DNA of 40,737 nucleotides from a virus. This document shows positions 7,098-14,299 of this stretch, piece by piece; the first letter of the stretch is position 1; each line of letters starts with the position of its first letter. The DNA lies in the IMG/VR virus record IMGVR_UViG_3300030104_006429, positions 1 to 40,737 of that record; one strand, 5' to 3'. Position numbers and translations under genes: made by a program. The notes beneath the pieces were generated by a model. That model was not told the DNA's origin. It saw nothing but the letters and a program-made list of their open reading frames with translations, and did not search any database.

Positions 7098-7733
7098 TCA
7101 ATAACCCGCACTCACCACCCCCTCACAAGCCATAAGCTTTGAATAAGCAGACTCAAACCCAGAGTACGAAACATTAAAGTCATATTGATTTTCATAAGGG
7201 AAAAATTTTGCTCGATACATAATCTCAGGCGAGCCCTTCGACAACATCTCGCGCACTATGCGCTGGGAATCATTAGCTGAGAACATTGCGACATTGGTCT
7301 GCATGTCAATTGCCCTGACCGCCGACAGACCGCCGACCTTCAATAAGGGATAATAGTCATACATAAAGGACTTAGGCACTTCTGAAAACGTCGGACTAGA
7401 ATACAGCCCAACAACGGGAGAGCCATTGATCATGATTACCGTCAACTGAACCCCCGCAAACGACTTATGAGGCAAGCCCTTGATGGACTTGCCAGAACGA
7501 ATCAGGCAAATCGCCTCACCAGTAATCGCGTCGTCCTTTTCATAGAAAGACCACCCATCAGAAGCCACCCGCTTATCTGACGACCGATACTCCCGAACCT
7601 CCGATCTCTCAGCATCATCGCACGGCTTGTCCTGGAATGACTTCTTCCCATCCGTACCAACGCAGACGTGATACTGCCCGCCAAGCGCGAGAGACGAGAA
7701 AAACCAAAGAAATAGCAAAGTAACCGAACGCAT
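7098..7733 (-). CDS. Secreted protein with DUF4124-like N-terminus
   Basis: A 211-residue protein with a clear signal peptide (MRSVTLLFLWFFSSLALGG), then YHVCVGTDGKKSFQDKPCDD. This tyrosine/Lys-Ser-phe-x-Asp-x-pro-Cys pattern is typical of DUF4124 periplasmic proteins. The remainder is beta-rich with no recognised domain. GGAGGG lies seven bases before the ATG. With the following small membrane protein it forms a two-gene minus-strand unit between the repressor and the early-left promoter, a common site for lysogenic conversion genes that alter the host envelope. That role is inferred from position only. Confidence 0.7.
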   Translation of the reverse strand: MRSVTLLFLWFFSSLALGGQYHVCVGTDGKKSFQDKPCDDAERSEVREYRSSDKRVASDGWSFYEKDDAITGEAICLIRSGKSIKGLPHKSFAGVQLTVIMINGSPVVGLYSSPTFSEVPKSFMYDYYPLLKVGGLSAVRAIDMQTNVAMFSANDSQRIVREMLSKGSPEIMYRAKFFPYENQYDFNVSYSGFESAYSKLMACEGVVSAGY

Positions 7734-7790
7734 ATAACACCCTCCATTGGCAGCATAATCAGTTTACCTGCCCCTCCGAAAACAGAAAAA

Positions 7791-7851
7791 CAACAATTAC
7801 TTGTTGACTTGCTAAGTTTTAGTTGTAAAGTAAAACAACTATTACTTGTTG
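7791..7851 (+). promoter_or_regulatory. Early-left promoter with clustered operators
   Basis: TTGACT (7804-7809), a 16-bp spacer and TAAAGT (7826-7831) form a plus-strand promoter for the 7863-14236 operon. Two 16-bp palindromic sites surround it: CAACAATTACTTGTTG at 7791-7806 (perfect 6-bp arms) and CAACTATTACTTGTTG at 7836-7851. A third dyad, GTTGT-8-ACAAC, lies at 7822-7839. The half-site TTTTAGTTGT (7817-7826) also occurs inverted in the switch dyad at 6204-6213, so the same repressor probably controls both. Confidence 0.75.
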
Positions 7852-7862
7852 AGGCAAACGTC

Positions 7863-8039
7863 ATGCAAACAGCAAAAGCCGACATCGTGATCCATCCATC
7901 CGTGTTCAACCGCCCAGACATGCTGGACGTACTGGACGCTATCGAAGCTGAAACCGGCGCTCGCATCGTGGCCAGCCACAACGGCCTGTTTGCAGAGATC
8001 AACCGGGCAGACGACTTCGACCCGGAGCCAGCAGCATGA
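7863..8039 (+). CDS. Small hypothetical protein, first gene of early-left operon
   Basis: The ATG at 7863 follows GAGG and gives a 58-residue acidic protein. An upstream start at 7809 lies inside the promoter and is rejected. It is the promoter-proximal gene of the early operon and overlaps the next start as ATGA. The sequence has one predicted helix (MLDVLDAIEAETG) and a short beta element (ARIVASHNG). No family was recognised. Confidence 0.7.
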   Translation: MQTAKADIVIHPSVFNRPDMLDVLDAIEAETGARIVASHNGLFAEINRADDFDPEPAA

Positions 8040-8323
8040 AAACCCCAGCCTACGAACAAGCACTGCAAGACATGCGCCTGCGCTTCTGGGGCTGTGCCCA
8101 CGCAATGCAGCGTGCAACCGAGCAGAACAAACCAGAACGCCAACTGGCCGAGCTGAAAACAGCAGAGTTCTTCTGGTCAGGCTTTAAAGCCCGCCGCCGC
8201 GATGCGCTGGCGCTGGCCCCAGACTCAGCACTGGATCACGTAGGCCAGGCCATAGACGAACTGCCAGCGCTCGAAAGCCCAAAAACCATGATCATTCGCG
8301 TAATGACAGGAGAAGCCGCATGA
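8036..8323 (+). CDS. Hypothetical early protein
   Basis: A 95-residue mostly helical protein (AYEQALQDMRLRFWGCAHAMQRA, FFWSGFKARRRDAL), coupled by ATGA overlaps to both neighbours. No domain was recognised. Codon use is GC-rich in third positions like the rest of the early operon. Confidence 0.7.
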   Translation: MKTPAYEQALQDMRLRFWGCAHAMQRATEQNKPERQLAELKTAEFFWSGFKARRRDALALAPDSALDHVGQAIDELPALESPKTMIIRVMTGEAA

Positions 8324-8667
8324 CACTCAGCATTGACCACCGAGACATAGCCGTGCAACTCAACACCACCGGCCCAGAGCTACTAAAGCGCCTGCGCACC
8401 GAAGGGATGCTGTACAGCGATGCGTTACGCCGCAACATGCCACGCCCCGAAGCCGCGCACCTGTTCGACACAGAACACCACAGCTACCAGGTCGGCAAAG
8501 TCGCCAGGCTGCACACCATGCTGACCGTACGGCCCGCCGGCATCACGTACCTGAGAGCGCTCTACAGCGGCGACACCAAAACCACAGAGCGGTTATCCGT
8601 CGCAGCCATTACACCGGCAGAGATCGCCCATCAGCGCATCGAAGAAATGAAGGCACAGCTTCAATAA
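8320..8667 (+). CDS. Possible KilAC-type antirepressor domain protein
   Basis: A 115-residue protein. LNTTGPELLKRLRTEGMLYSD near the N-terminus, then a middle containing HSYQVGKVARLHTMLTVRPAGITYLRALY, resembles the C-terminal KilA-C domain of phage antirepressors (winged-helix recognition of a short peptide or DNA). It lacks the N-terminal BRO/Rha part. If it is an antirepressor it could inactivate the CI-like protein, which appears unable to self-cleave. It is third gene of the early operon, coupled to its upstream neighbour. The family assignment is by pattern only. Confidence 0.5.
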   Translation: MTLSIDHRDIAVQLNTTGPELLKRLRTEGMLYSDALRRNMPRPEAAHLFDTEHHSYQVGKVARLHTMLTVRPAGITYLRALYSGDTKTTERLSVAAITPAEIAHQRIEEMKAQLQ

Positions 8668-8674
8668 CGAATCA

Positions 8675-8712
8675 CTCAGCACCCTGAGCGATGGCGGTCA
8701 GGACGACCGCCA
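8675..8712 (+). promoter_or_regulatory. Tandem hairpins in intergenic leader
   Basis: CTCAG/CTGAG (8675-8688) is followed by a perfect 8-bp stem TGGCGGTC/GACCGCCA with a 5-nt loop (8692-8712). No T-run follows, so these are not ordinary terminators. They fill the 108-bp gap before the gene at 8776 and may be mRNA processing, stability or binding elements. Confidence 0.45.
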
Positions 8713-8775
8713 AACCTACAACAACGGGACGCCGCCCGGCAGTAACGGCAACTCACAAACTACTGGAGAAAGACC

Positions 8776-9120
8776 ATGACCAAACCAACTGACGTAACCA
8801 CGTTTATCGGCGACCTGAACGCCGGAATCGTTGAAGAAACCGTTTCAAAAATCCTGAGTGAAGCGGCAATGAGCACAGTAAACCACAGCAAAGCCTCAAA
8901 GGTTTCACTGACGTTCGACATCAAGCGCATCGCCCAGAGCCACCAGGTTCAGGTAGCCGCAGAACTGAAGTTCAAGATGCCAACCGATACCGGCTCTGTT
9001 AGCGAAGACAGCACCACCACAACACCATTCCATGTGAATGCCGGTGGCCGCATGACGCTATTCCCAGAAAATCAAACGGACATGTTCTCCACGTCTCAAG
9101 AAAAAGCCCGCGCCGAATAA
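8776..9120 (+). CDS. Conserved phage early protein, partner of DUF2303 gene
   Basis: A 114-residue protein with GGAG before the ATG. A beta-rich core (KASKVSLTFDIKRIAQSHQVQVAAELKF) is followed by HVNAGGRMTLFPENQ. Proteins of this pattern usually precede DUF2303/YfdQ genes in temperate phages, as here. Their role is unknown; they may act with recombination or DNA-protection functions. The stop codon sits inside a terminator-like hairpin (9110-9127). Confidence 0.7.
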   Translation: MTKPTDVTTFIGDLNAGIVEETVSKILSEAAMSTVNHSKASKVSLTFDIKRIAQSHQVQVAAELKFKMPTDTGSVSEDSTTTTPFHVNAGGRMTLFPENQTDMFSTSQEKARAE

Positions 9121-9132
9121 TCGGCGCTCTTT
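9110..9132 (+). terminator. Weak terminator-like hairpin at gene end
   Basis: GCGCCGA and TCGGCGC (9110-9116, 9121-9127) form a perfect 7-bp stem with loop ATAA that includes the preceding gene's stop codon; TCTTTA follows. The T-run is short, so it may attenuate rather than stop transcription inside the early operon. Confidence 0.5.
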
Positions 9133-9159
9133 AACTCACTCCTAATCGAGGAACAACCA

Positions 9160-9987
9160 ATGTCAATGGACGCCACAGCCATCACAAAAATTCAAGAAAC
9201 CGCCGTTGCGGAAGTACTGAACAAAGTCAAAACCGATACGCCCGCCGTAATCGCTCCTGAGAACTTTCAGGTTATCGATCTCGAACACCTTCAGGCGGGC
9301 CGTAGCTACTTCCGAGGCACATTCACGACCGAAAGCATCAAGTCGCTCGAAGAGTACTGCACTCAACAGGCAATGGATGCCGAGTGCTATGTCAGCCGCG
9401 AAAATATGAGCGCTGAAGTAATTTTCGACATTGGCGATACAGTCGATCCGGGGCACTGCATGCACAAGGCTAAAATCGCGCTGCGCAAAACCGCCGATTT
9501 CAAAGAACTGCTTAAACTGAATGGAAACAGAATCGGCCAACAGGGCCTGGCTGAATTCCTTGAGGATTTCCGCGATCAGATCGTCGCCCATAAAGATGGC
9601 GAAGATGAAACCATGGATATCCGTAAGGCACTGGCCAGCATCCGCAACCTCAAGATCACCGCCAGCGTCGACGACGAACACACCACCGAAGAATTCAGCG
9701 CCAGCAGCTCGCGCATGGCATCCGTAAAAGCGACAGCCACCCACGGCAACGTTGCCGGATTCAGCTTTACCTGCACGCCCTACCACGAACTGCTGGAGTA
9801 CACCTTCTACGTTCGCCTCAGCCTTCTGACAGGCCGTGAAAAACCAGAGTGGATACCGCGCATCGTCCAGCTCGAAAAACGCGAACAGGAAATGTCGGAA
9901 GAATTCCAGCAATCAGTCCGCGACGCCGTTGACGGCCAACCTATTGACGTATTCCTGGGCGAATTCAACGCGAACCCACCGCGCTAA
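9160..9987 (+). CDS. DUF2303 / YfdQ family protein
   Basis: A 275-residue protein matching the DUF2303 (YfdQ) prophage family: FQVIDLEHLQAGRSYFRGTF near the N-terminus, the middle segment with LAEFLEDF and KALASIRNLKI, and the C-terminal FSFTCTPYHELLEYTFYVRL. The biochemical function is unknown. It occurs in early or recombination regions of many temperate phages, often with a small upstream partner like the gene at 8776. The start follows GAGGAAC. Confidence 0.85.
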   Translation: MSMDATAITKIQETAVAEVLNKVKTDTPAVIAPENFQVIDLEHLQAGRSYFRGTFTTESIKSLEEYCTQQAMDAECYVSRENMSAEVIFDIGDTVDPGHCMHKAKIALRKTADFKELLKLNGNRIGQQGLAEFLEDFRDQIVAHKDGEDETMDIRKALASIRNLKITASVDDEHTTEEFSASSSRMASVKATATHGNVAGFSFTCTPYHELLEYTFYVRLSLLTGREKPEWIPRIVQLEKREQEMSEEFQQSVRDAVDGQPIDVFLGEFNANPPR

Positions 9988-10007
9988 GCGCCAACCCACA
10001 CCAAACC

Positions 10008-10030
10008 AAGCCCCTTAACTGGGGCTTTCG
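10008..10030 (+). terminator. Weak terminator-like hairpin between early genes
   Basis: AAGCCCC and GGGGCTT (10008-10014, 10021-10027) pair around a 6-nt loop, with only three T at the 3' side. It lies between the DUF2303 and exonuclease genes and may reduce read-through in the early operon. Confidence 0.4.
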
Positions 10031-10058
10031 CAGTAGAAAACCAGCAAAGGACAACGCA

Positions 10059-10664
10059 ATGATCACAGCAACCACTCACGCAGACCTGATACAACAGGCC
10101 CGCCGCATCTTATCTGAGTGCGTCATCGTCGATACCGAAACCACCGGCTTTGAAGATAACGACACCATCATTGAACTGGCCGCCGTTGACGGTATGACCT
10201 GCGAAGTGGTCGAAGACGCTCTGACGCTGACCAAAAACGAAGTACGCCAGGAGATCACCGATCTGACCGGCATTACACAAGCGATGCTAGATGAAGACGG
10301 CTGCGACCCAGAGGACGTAATTAGCAACCTGTTTTTCAACCTCGAGAATGACGGCCTGAACATCGCAGCCTACAACCTCACGTTCGACAGCCGCATGATC
10401 CGCCAGACCATGGCCGCACGCGAAATGACCGCGGAAAACGAACCAGCCTACCGCCAGAGCAACTGCATCATGGAGCTGGCCAACCGCTACTTTGCTGAAT
10501 ACCTCGAATGGGATGCAGAACAGAGCAGGTTCAAGCGCCTTTCATTGGCGAAGTGCCTTGAAATTACCGGCATTGAACGAACCGGCAACGCCCACCGCGC
10601 ACTGAGCGACGCCATCGCCGCCCGCGATCTGCTGGTGTACATCGCAGAGGGTAACCGACCATGA
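10059..10664 (+). CDS. DnaQ-like 3'-5' exonuclease
   Basis: A 201-residue DEDDh exonuclease. ExoI motif DTETTG (D25, E27), ExoII in NLTFDSRMI (D110) and ExoIII in GNAHRALSDA (H179, D184) are all present, so the active site looks intact. Length equals a free-standing epsilon-type domain. It probably trims 3' ends during phage recombination or replication. AAGGACA precedes the ATG, and the stop overlaps the next start as ATGA. Confidence 0.9.
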   Translation: MITATTHADLIQQARRILSECVIVDTETTGFEDNDTIIELAAVDGMTCEVVEDALTLTKNEVRQEITDLTGITQAMLDEDGCDPEDVISNLFFNLENDGLNIAAYNLTFDSRMIRQTMAAREMTAENEPAYRQSNCIMELANRYFAEYLEWDAEQSRFKRLSLAKCLEITGIERTGNAHRALSDAIAARDLLVYIAEGNRP

Positions 10665-10867
10665 GCTGCACAGACATCCCCCTGAAAAACTACCGGCCAG
10701 GTGAGCAATTTATCGCGCGCCAACTGGCCCCCGATGAAATCGTGACACCCGGCTGCAAACGCCTGATCGAAGGCGACTTTATCGGTGTATTCACGTACGG
10801 AATCCCCGCGGCTGAATTCAGCAGCCCGGTCTATCAATTTGTTGAACTCGAAGGAGCCGCCGCATGA
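10661..10867 (+). CDS. Small hypothetical protein
   Basis: A 68-residue protein coupled to both neighbours through ATGA overlaps. No domain was recognised; the sequence is predicted to be mostly beta and loop (FIGVFTYGIPAAEF, VYQFVELEG). Confidence 0.65.
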   Translation: MSCTDIPLKNYRPGEQFIARQLAPDEIVTPGCKRLIEGDFIGVFTYGIPAAEFSSPVYQFVELEGAAA

Positions 10868-11145
10868 CCACCATGACGATCACCAACGAACACGCCGCCC
10901 GTCGCGAACAAATCGCCGCCGATACCGCCGCATTTATCGCCGCCGGAGGCCAGATCCAGCAACTGCCGTACGGCCCGGACGAATACAGCGAAACCGCCAC
11001 GGTAGACCTGAACGCCCTGAAAAAAGAAAAATCCCGAAAGCGCGGCCAGGCCGCCCCCGGCTGGAAAGGCCAGGCACCAATGCAGCTGAGCGTTAACGGG
11101 AATAAAAACAGAATGAAATCAGGCTACCAGGAGAACGCAGCATGA
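10864..11145 (+). CDS. Small hypothetical protein, possible DNA-binding
   Basis: A 93-residue protein. The N-terminal half (REQIAADTAAFIAAGGQIQQLPYGPDEY) has the feel of small phage regulatory proteins carrying an AAGGxIxxLP segment. The C-terminal half is strongly basic (LKKEKSRKRGQAAPGWKG), suggesting nucleic acid contact. No family is assigned with confidence. ATGA overlaps occur at both ends. Confidence 0.65.
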   Translation: MTTMTITNEHAARREQIAADTAAFIAAGGQIQQLPYGPDEYSETATVDLNALKKEKSRKRGQAAPGWKGQAPMQLSVNGNKNRMKSGYQENAA

Positions 11146-11210
11146 CGCCCAACTTCACCGGATTTCTAATCCTACTCATCATCGCCGCCATCATCGGCTG
11201 CGCAGGATAA
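11142..11210 (+). CDS. 22-residue membrane micropeptide
   Basis: ATG at 11142 overlaps the preceding stop as ATGA, with a GGAG RBS inside the preceding gene. The peptide starts MTPNFTGF, has a continuous hydrophobic core (LILLIIAAIIG) and ends CAG. The overlap, RBS and single perfect transmembrane segment support a real gene despite its size. The next gene follows after 12 bases. Confidence 0.55.
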   Translation: MTPNFTGFLILLIIAAIIGCAG

Positions 11211-11222
11211 CAGGAGCAGATC

Positions 11223-11486
11223 ATGAAAATACTATTGATACTGATCGGCTGCATACTCGCAGCGGTCGCCGCAGGCTTTGTTATCAGCGCCTACATAATC
11301 GCCCATCGGCTCGCTAACGGCCTGAATTACTGGAAACTGCCAGCAAATTCAGAGAGCAACGTCGTACCAATCAGAAAAGAGAAAACGCACTGCAATTATC
11401 CTGAGTGTTACTGCCCTCTGGACGCACCATACGATCCGGATGGCACCTGGTGCGCAATCGGTCTGCCAAAGGAGCACCGCTCATGA
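11223..11486 (+). CDS. Small membrane-anchored Cys-containing protein
   Basis: An 87-residue protein with an N-terminal transmembrane segment (ILLILIGCILAAVAAGFVISAYIIAHRL). A cytoplasmic or periplasmic tail contains CNYPECYCPLDAPYDPDGTWC, whose four cysteines might bind metal or form disulfides. CAGGAGC precedes the ATG. No family was recognised. It follows a second tiny membrane peptide, suggesting a pair. Confidence 0.65.
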   Translation: MKILLILIGCILAAVAAGFVISAYIIAHRLANGLNYWKLPANSESNVVPIRKEKTHCNYPECYCPLDAPYDPDGTWCAIGLPKEHRS

Positions 11487-11908
11487 ACCAAGCAATGGGA
11501 AAACTCGCAGAAAAACTGGGCATCGACCACGCCAAACTTCCGCGTGAAAAACTCGCAGAAATCGTGTGCGAGAACGCGCTGAAGCATATCGAGCGCACTA
11601 GGCCACATCCGAACACTCCCTGGACAAAAGTCAGCGACCAACTCCCACCAAGCGGGAGAACGGTACTGCTGAAACAACAACACGACGGATGCGACCCGTT
11701 CGTGATTGTCGGCCAATACGCTGAGAAGCACACCATTGAAAGCCACGGAGACGACGATGAAGTCGATTACAGCGAGGAAACGGACATCCACTACTGCCCA
11801 GAGGGTTTTTACGAGCAGCAAATGAACTGGGACGAATACCGCTGGATTGCAATCGATTCATGCATGCCCGTCATTGAGTGGGCACCAATCCCAGGAGAAC
11901 AGCAATGA
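11483..11908 (+). CDS. DUF551-like protein
   Basis: The ATG at 11483 is chosen because GGAG lies upstream and it overlaps the previous stop as ATGA. The 141-residue product contains PWTKVSDQLPPSGRTVLL and ends with VIEWAPIPGEQ. This is the pattern of the DUF551 domain of phage proteins (Trp-x-x-Val near the start and a final W-x-P-hydrophobic-P). The function of that domain is unknown. The N-terminal 40 residues are an extra helical region. Confidence 0.7.
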   Translation: MNQAMGKLAEKLGIDHAKLPREKLAEIVCENALKHIERTRPHPNTPWTKVSDQLPPSGRTVLLKQQHDGCDPFVIVGQYAEKHTIESHGDDDEVDYSEETDIHYCPEGFYEQQMNWDEYRWIAIDSCMPVIEWAPIPGEQQ

Positions 11909-12468
11909 CATTCGCACGACAGCTTGCCGTAGAAGAACTGGCTGAAAAACTCAGCATCAGTGCCGAAGGCCACAGCCAACGGAGCCTTGGCGAAGCATGC
12001 GCAGTTCGCGTTCTTCACAACATACACCTTGCCGAAGGCGAACCAACCGATGCCATGCACTGGAATCACGGCATGACCTACCTGGGCATAGGCCATGGCA
12101 AAATAGAAACTGAAGTTGAACGCGTAATCGAATCTGGCATGGCTACGGCAGACGATCTATTAAGCGTCTGCGATCGCATGGACGAAATGCTCAAAGCCTC
12201 TGAAAAACTGTACGCAGAGATTGAGCGGTTTATGCCATCGGCAACCATCTACACCGAGCACGACAAGGTTCTAAGCAGCTGGCGCGGAGGCTTTGGCAGC
12301 GCCTGTATTAGCCTATACGAAACCCATCTGACATTCCGCGGAGGCTGCAAAGCAACCACCGCCCGGATCAGAGCAGTCATAAAACGCCGCGACGCCATTG
12401 CAGCAACAGCCGCCAAAGACGCAGCAGAAAAATCCGGCATGCACGAACAGATCGGGATGGGTGTCTGA
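11905..12468 (+). CDS. Hypothetical early protein
   Basis: A 187-residue mostly helical protein with the start fixed by CCAGGAGA and an ATGA overlap. The N-terminus (RQLAVEELAEKLSI) resembles the extra N-terminal helix of the DUF551-like neighbour (KLAEKLGIDHAKLPREKLAE). This suggests a shared interaction motif or partial duplication. A central DRMDEMLKASEKLYAEIERFM helix is predicted. No family was recognised. Confidence 0.65.
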   Translation: MTFARQLAVEELAEKLSISAEGHSQRSLGEACAVRVLHNIHLAEGEPTDAMHWNHGMTYLGIGHGKIETEVERVIESGMATADDLLSVCDRMDEMLKASEKLYAEIERFMPSATIYTEHDKVLSSWRGGFGSACISLYETHLTFRGGCKATTARIRAVIKRRDAIAATAAKDAAEKSGMHEQIGMGV

Positions 12469-13358
12469 TGAACATCATTGCCAACAGCTACTTCAGCGGC
12501 GCTGGCTTGCTCGATATCGGCCTGCAAAACGCCGGCATCCATATCGGCCAAGCATACGAGATCGATAAAGACGCTTGCGCCACCTATCGGAAAAACCACA
12601 ACCACCAATTAGTTGAGGGCGACATCAGCCATCAGCTAGTTCTGGAGCAAGACAGCTGCGATCTGATGGCGTTTACCTACCCGTGCACCAAGTACAGCCG
12701 GATAGCCGATATTCACGACACTCGCACTGGCGATGAACTGTTCTTGCACGCCCTTCGCCACCTTGCTATTGCACGCCCCGAAGCGTACCTGGTTGAGAAT
12801 GTACCGGGCATGCGAGCGTTCCCGATAGTCATGGAAGCCATGACCAGAATGCCAGACTACTACGTACAAGTATTCTGTCCAGTAAAAGCAGAGACATGGC
12901 TACCGCAGCGCCGCCATCGACTGATCATTATCGGCACACGCAAGCACTTCAAAATTCGCCCACCCGAGAACACCCGAGCGATATCCCTGACCGACATTCT
13001 GGAAAAAAACCCAGATGTAACCCTCCCGTCAGCGATAAAGAATCGAATGACAGGAGCATACCGCGACTTGCCAATTATTAGTGACCCCGAGCGTGGAGAC
13101 ATCGCACCTACATGCGTTGCACATTACGCCAAAGATAAAAGCACTCGACTGGTAAAAGACAAGCGCTTTCCAATGGGAGTACGCCCCTACAGCGTACGAG
13201 AATACGCCCGACTCCAAGGCATACCAGACAGCTTCACATTCCCCGGATCTAACACCGCCGCATACCGACAGATCGGAAACGGCGTACCAGTACAAATGGC
13301 CGAGTGGGCTGGCCGAGAACTAACAAGATATTTCAAGCAGCAGAGGCAAGCAGCATGA
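12468..13358 (+). CDS. C5 cytosine DNA methyltransferase (orphan)
   Basis: A 296-residue protein with ordered DNMT motifs: I FSGAGLLDIG (9-18), II acidic E31, IV YPC with catalytic C73, VI VENV (109-112), VIII QRRHRL (147-152) and X GNGVP near the C-terminus. The variable target-recognition region is short. The usual PPC of motif IV is replaced by YPC, as seen in some divergent phage enzymes. It transfers methyl from SAM to cytosine C5. No restriction enzyme is nearby, so protection of phage DNA from host restriction is the likely use. The ATG overlaps the preceding stop as TGATG. Confidence 0.92.
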   Translation: MNIIANSYFSGAGLLDIGLQNAGIHIGQAYEIDKDACATYRKNHNHQLVEGDISHQLVLEQDSCDLMAFTYPCTKYSRIADIHDTRTGDELFLHALRHLAIARPEAYLVENVPGMRAFPIVMEAMTRMPDYYVQVFCPVKAETWLPQRRHRLIIIGTRKHFKIRPPENTRAISLTDILEKNPDVTLPSAIKNRMTGAYRDLPIISDPERGDIAPTCVAHYAKDKSTRLVKDKRFPMGVRPYSVREYARLQGIPDSFTFPGSNTAAYRQIGNGVPVQMAEWAGRELTRYFKQQRQAA

Positions 13359-13855
13359 AAAAATCAACCCGCGCCCGACAGGGCAAAAACGCCCAACGAC
13401 TGCGTGACGACATCCGCCGTAACACGTTTTACATGCACGGCACCATGATGGCCAGCCAGGGTGCTGATGTCGGCAACCCCAAACACACCATCACCAGAGA
13501 TGATGCCGTGGCGATCCTCAACCGCCGCAACACCTGGGCAATTATGATCGTTGTGTTTCTGGATAACGGCATTGAGCCATTCGCAAAGACGGATCACCGC
13601 ACCATCACCGAACACAAAAGCCGCAGCGACATCAACGCACAGATCGATCAGCTGCACTGGGATTTTGTCGGCGAGCAAAACCTCAACCACGTCTGCAGCT
13701 CAGGCTTCTTTCTAGTGCCAGATCACACCGTTGACCTACAGCAGTCAGAGCGCGACGCGATCCGGCTGTTTTCATTGCACAAACCATGGGACCGCGACCA
13801 CACCGAAGCGGCAACCATGATCAGACAACTGGAACGCATCACGGAGGCGGCGTGA
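13355..13855 (+). CDS. Hypothetical early protein
   Basis: The ATG at 13355 overlaps the methyltransferase stop (ATGA) and gives 166 residues. The protein has a basic N-terminus (KKSTRARQGKNAQRLRDDIRRN), a central WAIMIVVFLDNGIEPF segment and an acidic-basic C-terminal helix. No domain was recognised. Coupling to the methyltransferase could indicate a shared role, but nothing in the sequence proves it. Confidence 0.65.
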   Translation: MKKSTRARQGKNAQRLRDDIRRNTFYMHGTMMASQGADVGNPKHTITRDDAVAILNRRNTWAIMIVVFLDNGIEPFAKTDHRTITEHKSRSDINAQIDQLHWDFVGEQNLNHVCSSGFFLVPDHTVDLQQSERDAIRLFSLHKPWDRDHTEAATMIRQLERITEAA

Positions 13856-14049
13856 CCGAGAACCTGACCCGTACCGAGCTCATTGCAGAAATAAGACGAG
13901 TTGCCAGCGAAATGGAAACACTAGGCACCGCGATGGACTACTACGGCGGATTTAACAGCACTATTTCTGACCACGGCAAAGAAATGATCGGCGCAGCCCA
14001 AATAGCTCGCGGCTGGGCCACCGGAATGGAGGAACAGGAAAATGATTAA
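13852..14049 (+). CDS. Small helical protein with GTG start
   Basis: GTG at 13852 overlaps the previous stop as GTGA and follows a near-perfect GGAGG, giving a 65-residue helical protein (TRTELIAEIRRVASEMETLGTAM). No family was recognised. Confidence 0.65.
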   Translation: MTENLTRTELIAEIRRVASEMETLGTAMDYYGGFNSTISDHGKEMIGAAQIARGWATGMEEQEND

Positions 14050-14236
14050 AGCAACCCAACACGGATATGAACTACCCGACGGCTGCACCATCGCCATCGT
14101 AAAAGACGGCCAGGTGATCGAATCCGGCACGGAGTTAGCGCTGGCACTATTCGAAGCCGCCGGCGATGTGTATCTGGATGAAATGGACCGATTTATAGAC
14201 CGCAACCAGCTGAAACAGCCAGCGGCGACGGTTTAA
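14042..14236 (+). CDS. Small hypothetical protein, last native early gene
   Basis: A 64-residue protein overlapping its upstream neighbour by eight bases, with GGAGG upstream. Its stop codon TAA forms part of the first attC-like R'' box (GTTTAAC, 14231-14237), so it is the junction between the native early operon and the cassette array. Base usage matches the upstream operon, not the cassettes. Confidence 0.65.
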   Translation: MIKATQHGYELPDGCTIAIVKDGQVIESGTELALALFEAAGDVYLDEMDRFIDRNQLKQPAATV

Positions 14237-14278
14237 CCCCCACAAGCAGGCGAGGCGCGCTGCCTTTGATTGTTATGT
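14231..14278 (+). repeat. attC-like site 1 (upstream border)
   Basis: R'' GTTTAAC at 14231-14237 and R' GTTATGT at 14272-14278. The inner arms GCAGGCG and CGCTGC pair with one unpaired G, resembling the extrahelical base of attC. At 48 bp it is at the short end for attC. Confidence 0.65.
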
Positions 14279-14299
14279 GCAACTAACGGAGTGAGATTG

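Noticed and set aside
9163-9912. 249-residue antisense reading frame opposite the DUF2303 gene
   Set aside because: Mirror frame of a strongly supported gene with no RBS or recognisable domain.
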